Assembly: GCA_002320935.1 (NCBI GenBank)
Contig: DCLG01000033.1
Location: forward strand, 4,495-10,137
Direction of reading: 5' to 3'
Source: Pedobacter sp. UBA1654
Lineage (GTDB): Bacteria; Bacteroidota; Bacteroidia; Sphingobacteriales; Sphingobacteriaceae
DNA: 5,643 nt
The translations under genes and the position numbers were made by a program. Position 1 is the first letter of the stretch, and every line of letters begins with the position of its first letter. Shown here piece by piece: positions 1 through 5,643 of the stretch. The notes under the pieces are model-generated. The model had not been told where the DNA came from. It searched no databases and saw nothing but the letters and a program-made list of their open reading frames with translations.

Positions 1-650
1 TTGCCTGTGTTGGCGATTTCGCATATCTCAGTGTAGTTGATGAAGCTGGTGACGGTGTATTCATGGATCTGGGCATTGGCAAGGACGTTTATGTACCACA
101 ACGGGAACAAAAGCGCCCGATGTTTAAAGGTGATAAACACGTAGTCTATGTCTATCTGGATGAAAGTAATGACCGTATACTTGCTTCTTCCCGCTTAACT
201 AATTTCGTGGAGGAAGAAGATATTGACCTTGAAGAAGGCGATGAAGTAAGTTTATTAATCGTAGACCGCTCGGATCTTGGCTTTAATGCCATAATAGATA
301 ATAAATACATTGGTTTGCTTTACGCGAACGAGCTTTTTGATGATTTACAGCCCGGAGAAGTTAGAAAAGGCTGGGTGAAGAAGATTCGTGTGGAGGGAAA
401 GATTGACCTGAGTTTGCAGCCGATGGGTTACAGTCATATTCTGGATTCTAAAGATATCATCTTTAAAGAACTTAAGGAAAGTGGCGGAACCATTCACCTA
501 GGTGATAAAAGCTCTCCAGACGATATTTACCATCGATTTAAAATAAGTAAAAATGCTTTCAAGAAAACAATTGGTGCACTGTACAAAGAACGCCTGATCA
601 CGATTTCAGATCACGAGATCAAGATTGCTATTGATGACACTGCAGAGTAA
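1..650 (+). CDS. cvfB: CvfB/YitL-type S1 RNA-binding protein, 3' part (5' end outside window)
   Basis: The reading frame is open from base 3 to the TAA at 648-650, giving 215 visible residues. The ATG at 63 is internal: the codons before it read ACVGDFAYLSVVDEAGDGVF, which is the start of an S1 beta-barrel that continues across that Met. In visible numbering, residues about 4-65 form one S1 domain (GDFAYL, KDVYVP, HVVYVYLDES), about 75-140 form a second S1-like domain (EEGDEVSLLIVDRSDLGF to KIDLSLQP), and about 150-208 form a small winged helix (DIIFKELKE, NAFKKTIGALYKERLI). This order matches the CvfB/YitL family, which usually has about 280-300 residues and another S1 domain at the N-terminus, so roughly 65-80 residues are probably missing to the left. 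Family members are cytoplasmic RNA-binding proteins, and CvfB of Staphylococcus affects virulence gene expression; the role in Bacteroidota is not established. The 60 bases to the next gene contain no terminator. Confidence 0.85.
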   Translation, partial: ACVGDFAYLSVVDEAGDGVFMDLGIGKDVYVPQREQKRPMFKGDKHVVYVYLDESNDRILASSRLTNFVEEEDIDLEEGDEVSLLIVDRSDLGFNAIIDNKYIGLLYANELFDDLQPGEVRKGWVKKIRVEGKIDLSLQPMGYSHILDSKDIIFKELKESGGTIHLGDKSSPDDIYHRFKISKNAFKKTIGALYKERLITISDHEIKIAIDDTAE

Positions 651-710
651 TTGAAATTTCTAAAAACACATTCAGTAAAGTGTTGTTAATCATAAATAAA
701 ACAACCGATT

Positions 711-1091
711 ATGAAATACGACAAAATGTTATCCAATTGCGTTTCTCAGGAGTCAGACTCTTCAAAAGCCATAGTTGCATTATTAACTGGCCTTGCCGTT
801 GGTGCAGTACTGGGGGTATTATTTGCACCGAGCAGTGGTGAAGAAACGAGAACGCTAATTTCTGACAAGGCAAATGACCTTACCGGGGATTTAAAGGAGA
901 AATATCAATCTGTAAAAGAAAAGATCGCTGCAGGCAAAGATGACCTGGTAGAACTTAAAGATCGTACAGTTGAGAGCGTAAAATCAAAAGCGAGTGACTT
1001 AAACCAGGAGTTTCATGCCTATAAGGAAGATGCAAAAACAGGTATCAAACAGGCATCTGACGATCTAAACGATAATGTACAAAATGCGTAA
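711..1091 (+). CDS. YtxH-domain small membrane-anchored protein
   Basis: This is a 126-residue protein with one predicted membrane helix at residues 20-39 (AIVALLTGLAVGAVLGVLFA). Glycines 27, 31 and 35 are spaced four apart, a glycine-zipper pattern suited to helix packing. The helix is followed by APSSGEETR (39-47), the signature of YtxH-like proteins (general-stress/envelope family, also called gas-vesicle-like). Residues 48-126 are highly charged and rich in K, D, E, A and S, and are predicted to be a long helix or coiled coil, which gives a single-pass anchor with a soluble amphipathic tail. The molecular function of the family is unknown; Bacillus YtxH is linked to general stress. The ATG at 711 is preferred; a second Met at 726 would also keep the whole domain. 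There is no Shine-Dalgarno sequence, only an A-rich leader. A strong terminator follows the stop, so the transcript ends here. Whether the gene has its own promoter or is read through from the upstream gene is unclear. Confidence 0.82.
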   Translation: MKYDKMLSNCVSQESDSSKAIVALLTGLAVGAVLGVLFAPSSGEETRTLISDKANDLTGDLKEKYQSVKEKIAAGKDDLVELKDRTVESVKSKASDLNQEFHAYKEDAKTGIKQASDDLNDNVQNA

Positions 1092-1107
1092 ATAGTATCA
1101 CAATTTT

Positions 1108-1136
1108 AAAGAGCCGGTCCCGACCGGCTTTTTTTT
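1108..1136 (+). terminator. Intrinsic (Rho-independent) terminator after the YtxH gene
   Basis: AGCCGGT (1112-1118) pairs perfectly with ACCGGCT (1123-1129) around the four-base loop CCCG, and C1119/G1122 could also pair. The stem can extend outward through G1111-T1130 and AAA (1108-1110) with TTT (1131-1133). A run of eight T (1129-1136) follows immediately. It lies 16 bases after the YtxH stop and separates that gene from the aminotransferase. The opposite strand lacks a good T-run after the stem, so it looks unidirectional. Confidence 0.93.
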
Positions 1137-1150
1137 GCGCTTAGTTTTGT

Positions 1151-1158
1151 TATTTTCG
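1151..1158 (+). promoter_or_regulatory. Bacteroidota-type -7 promoter element for the aminotransferase/amidase pair
   Basis: TATTTTCG matches the Bacteroidota -7 consensus TAnnTTTG at all but one defined position (C for T) and is followed by CA, as is common. It starts 15 bases after the terminator T-run and ends six bases before the ATG at 1165. No convincing -33 TTTG lies at the usual distance of about 19-21 bases, because that position falls in the terminator T-tract; a TTTG at 1134-1137 is too close (13 bases). The call rests on the motif and its position between a terminator and a start codon. Confidence 0.6.
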
Positions 1159-1164
1159 CAATAC

Positions 1165-2310
1165 ATGATACCTATAAACTCTAAGCTACCCGGTACAGCC
1201 AATACCATCTTCTCTGTAATGACGAAATTAGCAGAAGAACATCAGGCAATAAACCTATCACAGGGATTTCCCGACTTTGATACAGATCCGCAACTTATTG
1301 CAATGGTTACGGACTACATGCAAAAAGGCTATAATCAATATGCGCCGATGTCGGGTGTACCTGCGCTGAGGTCTTTGGTAACAGAAAAAACCAATCGTTT
1401 ATATCAATCTGACTACCATACGGAAACGGAGGTAACGATAACCGCCGGCGGCACACAAGCTTTATTCTCTGCTATTGCTGCATGTATCAATCCAGGAGAT
1501 GAAGTAATTATATTCGAGCCTGCATACGACAGCTATGCTGCCGCGATAAGAATGCATGGTGGTTTGGTGAAGACTTATGAGATGGTGCCACCTGATTATG
1601 AAATTGATTGGGATATTGTAAAGCGACTTTTCAGTGCAAACACGAAGATGATTATCCTGAACAGTCCAAATAACCCAACGGGCAGCGTCCTTTCTGATAA
1701 GGATATGCAATGTTTAATTAAGCTTACCAAAGGCACGGACGTATTGATCTTGAGTGACGAAGTTTATGAGCATATCATTTACGATGGCTTAAAACACCTG
1801 AGTATTGCTGCCTACCCCGAGTTAAAAGAGCGTAGTTTTATAGTTGGTTCTTTCGGAAAGGTTTTGCACGCCACCGGATGGAAAGCAGGATATTGTCTCG
1901 CCCCTGAAAACCTTATGAAAGAGTTTAGAAAGGTACATCAGTTTAGTGTTTTCAGTGTACATACACCTATACAGCATGCAATTGCCGAATACCTGCAGGA
2001 GGAATCAAAGTACATGGATCTGGCAGGCTTCTTTCAGGAAAAGCGAGACTACTTCCGTTCGCTGATGAGTCAAACACGCTTTAATTTATTACCTTGTAAG
2101 GGATCGTACTTCCAGTGTGTGACCTTCGACCACCTTAGTGAGGAAACAGATGTGGCACTTGCGACCAGGCTGGTTCAAGACTATGGTGTTGCAAGCATAC
2201 CTGTGTCGGCGTTCTTCATCAGGAATACAGATCACCATGCGCTCCGCTTCTGCTTCGCTAAAAAGAAGGAAACACTGGAGCAGGCGGTGGAAAAATTAAT
2301 GCACTTCTAA
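1165..2310 (+). CDS. ybdL: PLP-dependent methionine/glutamine aminotransferase (YbdL type, class I/II)
   Basis: This 381-residue fold-type I aminotransferase is of normal length. Numbered from ATG 1165, LSQGFPDF (31-38) is the N-terminal substrate-site segment, AGGTQA (94-99) the phosphate cradle, and FEPAYDSY (117-124) carries the tyrosine near PLP. SPNNPTG (167-173) holds Asn170, SDEVYEH (197-203) holds Asp198, which contacts the pyridine nitrogen, and SFGKVLHATGWKAGY (229-243) holds the Schiff-base Lys232. LRFCFAKK (360-367) has Arg361 for the substrate carboxylate. The GKVLHATGWKAGY and RFCFAKK patterns resemble E. coli YbdL and kynurenine/glutamine-transaminase-K relatives, which prefer methionine, glutamine and aromatic amino acids. 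The frame stays open back to a TTG at 1135, but that codon lies inside the terminator and upstream of the promoter element, so 1165 is chosen. The omega-amidase gene 14 bases downstream supports a glutamine-driven transamination that rebuilds methionine from 4-methylthio-2-oxobutanoate. Exact substrate specificity is inferred; kynurenine or aromatic substrates remain possible. Confidence 0.9.
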   Translation: MIPINSKLPGTANTIFSVMTKLAEEHQAINLSQGFPDFDTDPQLIAMVTDYMQKGYNQYAPMSGVPALRSLVTEKTNRLYQSDYHTETEVTITAGGTQALFSAIAACINPGDEVIIFEPAYDSYAAAIRMHGGLVKTYEMVPPDYEIDWDIVKRLFSANTKMIILNSPNNPTGSVLSDKDMQCLIKLTKGTDVLILSDEVYEHIIYDGLKHLSIAAYPELKERSFIVGSFGKVLHATGWKAGYCLAPENLMKEFRKVHQFSVFSVHTPIQHAIAEYLQEESKYMDLAGFFQEKRDYFRSLMSQTRFNLLPCKGSYFQCVTFDHLSEETDVALATRLVQDYGVASIPVSAFFIRNTDHHALRFCFAKKKETLEQAVEKLMHF

Positions 2311-2324
2311 ACAAAATTTGGAAC

Positions 2325-3128
2325 ATGGAAAGTCCTGATTACTTAAGCATAAACAACCTAAAAGTCACAGTTTTCCAAGCCTATCTTTTCTGGGAGAATA
2401 CAGACAAGAACTTACAGAACCTATCCCTTCGTCTGAACTTGGGGGTAAAAGAAAAGACGGATCTGATCGTTCTGCCCGAAATGTTTAATACTGGCTTCAG
2501 CATGAATGCCGCCGCACTTGCGGAAAGCATGGATGGAAAAACCATGAGCTGGCTGAAAGACACAGCAAAGCGCTACGATTGTGTTGTTACCGGTAGCCTG
2601 ATCATCTCAGAAGAGGGCAAATTTTATAACCGTATGATCTGGATGATGCCAGACGGCAATTTCGAGAAGTACGACAAACACCACCTTTTTAGTCTTGGCG
2701 AAGAAGATAAAAGCTATACAGCAGGTCAAGATCAGGTGATCGTTGATCTAAAAGGCTGGAAAATCAGGTTAGCCATTTGTTATGACCTTCGTTTTCCGGT
2801 TTGGCTTCGCAATAAGGATGCAGCCTACGATATTTTACTTGTGATTGCGAGCTGGCCTGATAAACGTGCCGGACATTGGAAAGCACTTATACCGGCAAGA
2901 GCAATTGAGAACCAATGCTATGTTATAGCAGTAAACCGCGTAGGTCACGACGGCAATGAAATCTATCATAGCGGACATTCTATGTGTCTTGATGCAAATG
3001 GCGGGACAGTGTACTACAAGCCTGAGGATGAAGACCTTTATACTTTTAGCATCACCTACCCTGAACTGGTTAAAAACAGACGTACATTTCCATTTTTAAA
3101 AGATGCCGATACCTTTGAACTTAAATAA
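2325..3128 (+). CDS. yafV: Omega-amidase (YafV/Nit2-like, nitrilase superfamily)
   Basis: This 267-residue cytoplasmic C-N hydrolase has an intact Glu-Lys-Cys triad: Glu52 in VLPEMFNTGF, Lys118 in KYDKHHLF, and Cys152 in LAICYDLRFPVW. Other family landmarks are SWP at 176-178, ARAIENQCYVIAVNRVG at 191-207 and SGHSM at 216-220. The DLRFPVW pattern after the catalytic Cys and the overall length match the YafV/Nit2 omega-amidase group, which hydrolyses 2-oxoglutaramate and 2-oxosuccinamate to the oxo acid and ammonia. The ATG at 2325 is the only reasonable start, since the next Met is residue 48. It gives about eight residues more than many relatives before the first beta strand (LKVTVFQA). The gap to the aminotransferase is only 14 bases with no terminator, so the two genes are probably co-transcribed and work in sequence. 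GGA just before the start is a poor Shine-Dalgarno sequence. AAAATTTG at 2313-2320 is one base off the -7 consensus and could give extra internal initiation. No intrinsic terminator follows the stop. Confidence 0.9.
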   Translation: MESPDYLSINNLKVTVFQAYLFWENTDKNLQNLSLRLNLGVKEKTDLIVLPEMFNTGFSMNAAALAESMDGKTMSWLKDTAKRYDCVVTGSLIISEEGKFYNRMIWMMPDGNFEKYDKHHLFSLGEEDKSYTAGQDQVIVDLKGWKIRLAICYDLRFPVWLRNKDAAYDILLVIASWPDKRAGHWKALIPARAIENQCYVIAVNRVGHDGNEIYHSGHSMCLDANGGTVYYKPEDEDLYTFSITYPELVKNRRTFPFLKDADTFELK

Positions 3129-3152
3129 GCGCTGGCACTGCATTACAGCAGA

Positions 3153-3170
3153 TTATTTACATGTAAATAA
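3153..3170. promoter_or_regulatory. Perfect 18-bp palindrome before lepA (candidate operator)
   Basis: TTATTTACATGTAAATAA reads identically on both strands over 18 bases, with no mismatch and no spacer. It lies 24 bases after the amidase stop and ends 14 bases before the -7 element of lepA, so it covers the region where a -33 element would sit. That position suits a dimeric repressor or activator site. As RNA it could form a seven-pair A/U stem with a CATG loop, but no T-run follows, so it is not an intrinsic terminator. The symmetry is plain in the sequence; the operator role is inferred, and no known regulator motif was recognised. Confidence 0.5.
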
Positions 3171-3184
3171 CCGTGGCAAAACCC

Positions 3185-3192
3185 TATATTTG
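3185..3192 (+). promoter_or_regulatory. Consensus -7 promoter element for lepA
   Basis: TATATTTG matches the Bacteroidota -7 element TAnnTTTG at every defined position, followed by C. It ends seven bases before ATG 3200, so transcription would start at or only a few bases before the start codon. No clear TTTG is seen about 20 bases upstream; that place is occupied by the palindrome. The element lies inside the longer open frame that begins with GTG at 3173, which argues against that GTG as the start. Confidence 0.65.
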
Positions 3193-3199
3193 CGCAAAG

Positions 3200-4987
3200 A
3201 TGAAGCACATACGTAATTTTTGCATAATTGCACATATAGACCACGGCAAGAGCACTTTAGCTGACCGTTTATTAGAATATACAGATACCATTACCCAACG
3301 GGAGGCTCAGGCACAACTGCTTGATAATATGGATCTTGAGCGTGAACGCGGTATTACCATTAAAAGTCACGCCATTCAGATGCATTTCATTGCCGATGGC
3401 CAGGAATATGTACTGAATTTAATCGATACACCAGGACACGTTGATTTTTCATATGAAGTTTCCCGTTCTATTGCTGCCTGTGAGGGCGCTTTATTAATCG
3501 TTGACGCTTCTCAGGGTATACAGGCACAAACCATTTCTAACCTTTATCTTGCTTTAGAACATGATCTGGAAATCATTCCGATTCTGAATAAAATGGACCT
3601 GCCCGGTGCCATGCCTGAAGAGGTCAAAGATCAGATTGTAGATCTAATCGGCTGTAAACGTGAAGAAATTATTCCTGCATCCGGTAAAACGGGCATGGGT
3701 ATTCCAGATATTTTAAAGGCAATTATCGAACGTATCCCTGCTCCTGTTGGTGATCCTGAAGCGCCTTTACAGGCCTTAATTTTTGACTCCGTATTTAACT
3801 CTTTCAGAGGCATTATTGCATATTATAAGGTTGTAAATGGTGAGATTAAAAAGGGGGATAAAGTAAAGTTCATTAATACCAATAAAGAATACCTGGCAGA
3901 TGAGGTGGGCGTTTTAAAATTGAATATGTTGCCCAAACCAGTGGTAAAAACTGGTGATGTAGGCTATATTATATCTGGCATCAAGGAAGCACGTGAGGTA
4001 AAAGTTGGTGATACCATCACCAACGTAGCACGTCCTTCCATGGAAAGTATTCAGGGATTTGAAGAAGTAAAACCCATGGTTTTCGCAGGTATCTACCCGG
4101 TTGATACGGATGAATTTGAAGAACTTCGTGAGGCAATGCACAAACTGCAGCTTAATGATGCTTCCATCGTGTTTGAACCGGAAAGTTCTGCGGCCTTAGG
4201 TTTCGGATTTCGTTGCGGTTTTTTGGGTATGCTGCACATGGAGATCATTCAGGAAAGGCTTGAGCGAGAATTCGACATGACCGTGATCACAACCGTTCCC
4301 AACGTTTCTTACATCGCGAAAACAACCAGAGATGAAGAAATACAAGTAAATAATCCGTCAGACCTTCCGGATCCAAGTAAGCTTGAGTATGTTCAGGAGC
4401 CCTTTATCAAGGCTAACATTATTACCAAAGCTGAATTTGTTGGTCCGGTAATGTCCCTGTGTATTCAAAAACGTGGTATTATTGTTAATCAGTCCTACCT
4501 AACTGCCGACCGCGTGGAGCTTGTCTTTGAGATGCCTATGGGTGAAATTGTATTTGATTTTTATGATAAGTTGAAGACGATCTCTAAAGGTTATGCTTCA
4601 TTTGACTATCACCAAATTGGCTACAGACAGTCGGATCTTGTTCGTTTGGACATTCTGCTTAACGGTGAACATGTTGACGCATTATCGTCATTGATTCATA
4701 GAAGCAATTCATATGATTTCGGAAAACGGATTTGTGAAAACCTGCGGGAGTTGATTCCAAGGCAGCAGTTTGAAATTGCAATTCAGGCATCAATTGGTGC
4801 TAAGGTAATTGCAAGGGAGAACGTTAAAGCAATGCGGAAAGATGTTACTGCGAAATGTTATGGCGGTGATATTTCCCGAAAACGTAAGTTGCTGGAAAAA
4901 CAGAAAAAAGGTAAAAAGCGTATGCGTCAGGTGGGTAATGTGGAAATTCCACAAACCGCATTTATGGCAGTACTTAAACTAGACTAA
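3200..4987 (+). CDS. lepA: Elongation factor 4 (LepA), ribosome back-translocating GTPase
   Basis: This is a full-length 595-residue translational GTPase. From ATG 3200 the G motifs are AHIDHGKST (11-19, P-loop), RGIT (50-53, switch I), DTPGH (76-80, with catalytic His80), NKMD (130-133) and SGK (161-163). Domain II follows at about 188-280, then EF-G-like domains III (about 290-370) and V (about 400-480, including [20 protein letters not shown]). The LepA-specific C-terminal domain is at about 490-595, with [20 protein letters not shown] (551-570) and KKRMRQVG. LepA binds the 70S ribosome; it has been proposed to back-translocate stalled ribosomes and to assist initiation or 30S assembly. 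[19 protein letters not shown] is the normal family N-terminus, so nine extra codons from GTG 3173 are rejected. No Shine-Dalgarno sequence is present. folD follows after 17 bases without a terminator, so the two are likely co-transcribed. Confidence 0.97.
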   Translation: MKHIRNFCIIAHIDHGKSTLADRLLEYTDTITQREAQAQLLDNMDLERERGITIKSHAIQMHFIADGQEYVLNLIDTPGHVDFSYEVSRSIAACEGALLIVDASQGIQAQTISNLYLALEHDLEIIPILNKMDLPGAMPEEVKDQIVDLIGCKREEIIPASGKTGMGIPDILKAIIERIPAPVGDPEAPLQALIFDSVFNSFRGIIAYYKVVNGEIKKGDKVKFINTNKEYLADEVGVLKLNMLPKPVVKTGDVGYIISGIKEAREVKVGDTITNVARPSMESIQGFEEVKPMVFAGIYPVDTDEFEELREAMHKLQLNDASIVFEPESSAALGFGFRCGFLGMLHMEIIQERLEREFDMTVITTVPNVSYIAKTTRDEEIQVNNPSDLPDPSKLEYVQEPFIKANIITKAEFVGPVMSLCIQKRGIIVNQSYLTADRVELVFEMPMGEIVFDFYDKLKTISKGYASFDYHQIGYRQSDLVRLDILLNGEHVDALSSLIHRSNSYDFGKRICENLRELIPRQQFEIAIQASIGAKVIARENVKAMRKDVTAKCYGGDISRKRKLLEKQKKGKKRMRQVGNVEIPQTAFMAVLKLD

Positions 4988-5004
4988 AGCTTATTCAGAT
5001 ATAC

Positions 5005-5643
5005 ATGCAACTATTAGACGGAAAACACGCCTCGGAGCAGATAAAGAATCAAATCGCCGAAGAAGCATCACGCTTTTTTGAAGAAAGTGGCAGAAAGCCT
5101 CACCTTGTAGCCATCCTTGTGGGTAATGATGGTGGTAGTGAAACTTATGTTGCCAGCAAAATGAAAAACTGTGAAAAGGTGGGTTTTAAATCGTCGCTGA
5201 TCCGTTATGATGTTGATGTTACTGAAGAAGCACTGCTTGAACAAATCAAAAAAATAAACCTTGATACTGAAGTGGATGGATTGATCGTTCAGCTTCCTTT
5301 ACCAAATCATATTGATCCGGAAAAGGTAACTGAAACCATAGATTACCGTAAGGATGTAGATGGATTCCATCCGGTGAACCTTGGCCGAATGATGCGTAAC
5401 CTACCATGCTTTATTCCCGCAACACCTTATGGCATTTTATTGATGTTACAAGCCTACAATCTTGATACTACAGGAAAGCACTGTGTTGTAGTTGGAAGAA
5501 GTAACATTGTAGGTAGTCCAATGAGTATTCTTATGGCACGTAACGCAACTCCCGGAAACTGTACTGTAACATTAACGCATAGTAAAACTAAAGACCTTAA
5601 ATCGATTGTGCTTCAAGCTGATATCATCATTGCTGCGATAGGA
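5005..5643 (+). CDS. folD: FolD, methylene-THF dehydrogenase/methenyl-THF cyclohydrolase, 5' part
   Basis: The gene begins at ATG 5005 and runs open to the right edge; the 213 visible codons are about 70-75% of a typical 285-295-residue FolD. The protein is a cytoplasmic bifunctional enzyme that oxidises 5,10-methylene-THF with NADP and hydrolyses the methenyl product to 10-formyl-THF, for one-carbon supply to purine and formyl-Met-tRNA synthesis. Tyr48 and catalytic Lys52 lie in [17 protein letters not shown] (45-61, signature 1). QLPLP (96-100) and [12 protein letters not shown] (116-127, with Asp119) form the folate site. PATPYG (138-143) and [13 protein letters not shown] (161-173) form the dinucleotide-binding part. 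The C-terminal end, including the PGGVGPMT-like signature, lies outside the window. It follows lepA by 17 bases with no terminator and no clear promoter, so it probably shares the lepA transcript. No Shine-Dalgarno sequence is visible. Confidence 0.96.
   Translation, partial: MQLLDGKHASEQIKNQIAEEASRFFEESGRKPHLVAILVGNDGGSETYVASKMKNCEKVGFKSSLIRYDVDVTEEALLEQIKKINLDTEVDGLIVQLPLPNHIDPEKVTETIDYRKDVDGFHPVNLGRMMRNLPCFIPATPYGILLMLQAYNLDTTGKHCVVVGRSNIVGSPMSILMARNATPGNCTVTLTHSKTKDLKSIVLQADIIIAAIG

Noticed and set aside
63..65. ATG 63 as the true start of the first gene
   Set aside because: The frame is open to the left edge and the 20 upstream residues continue an S1 domain that spans this Met, so the gene is simply cut by the window.
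1462..1710. Minus-strand open frame of 82 codons
   Set aside because: It lies entirely within the aminotransferase gene, has no recognisable domain, and is explained as a shadow of the real coding strand.
2381..2563. Minus-strand open frame of 60 codons inside the amidase gene
   Set aside because: Opposite-strand shadow with no family resemblance and no promoter or ribosome-binding signal.
3131..3151. Possible terminator hairpin after the amidase gene (GCTG/CAGC or CTGC/GCAG)
   Set aside because: The stems are only four pairs and no T-run follows, so this is not a credible intrinsic terminator.
3153..3170. The palindrome read as an intrinsic terminator
   Set aside because: The seven-pair stem is all A/T and is followed by CCGTGG, not a T-run.
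3631..4141. Two minus-strand open frames (3631-3813 and 3914-4141) inside lepA
   Set aside because: Both lie inside a highly conserved gene and their translations show no domain-like pattern.
4988..5004. A separate folD promoter in the short gap
   Set aside because: TATTCAGA in the gap does not fit TAnnTTTG, and 17 bases leave no room for both promoter elements unless they lie inside lepA.

Overview
The window looks like ordinary chromosomal DNA of a member of the Bacteroidota, most likely a Sphingobacteriaceae/Pedobacter-like organism. The main reasons are moderate AT-richness, the absence of Shine-Dalgarno sequences in front of nearly every start, and TAnnTTTG-type promoter elements lying almost against the start codons. 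The residue patterns of LepA, the YafV-type amidase and the CvfB-type protein also fit. The assignment is an inference from reading the sequence; no database was searched.

All six genes are on the plus strand. (1) The 3' part of a CvfB/YitL-type S1 RNA-binding protein with a C-terminal winged helix, cut by the left edge. (2) A small single-helix YtxH-domain envelope protein, followed by a clear intrinsic terminator that closes this first block. (3) A PLP-dependent methionine/glutamine aminotransferase of the YbdL type, whose promoter directly follows the terminator. (4) Only 14 bases later, a YafV-type omega-amidase of the nitrilase superfamily. (5) lepA (elongation factor 4), behind an exact-consensus -7 element and a perfect 18-bp palindrome. 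(6) Seventeen bases further on, folD, cut by the right edge after 213 codons.

The best functional link is between genes 3 and 4. A glutamine-dependent transaminase can regenerate methionine from its keto acid and release 2-oxoglutaramate, which an omega-amidase hydrolyses to 2-oxoglutarate and ammonia. Together they form a compact module for the last step of methionine salvage. lepA and folD appear to be housekeeping genes that share a transcript.

Two starts need correction. The longest reading frame of the aminotransferase begins inside the terminator T-tract, and the longest lepA frame begins upstream of its own promoter. The better starts are 1165 and 3200. I found no mobile element, CRISPR array, RNA gene or recognisably new system. 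The items most worth a second look are the palindrome before lepA and the apparently leaderless arrangement of several genes. No gene-free stretch exceeds 300 bases.
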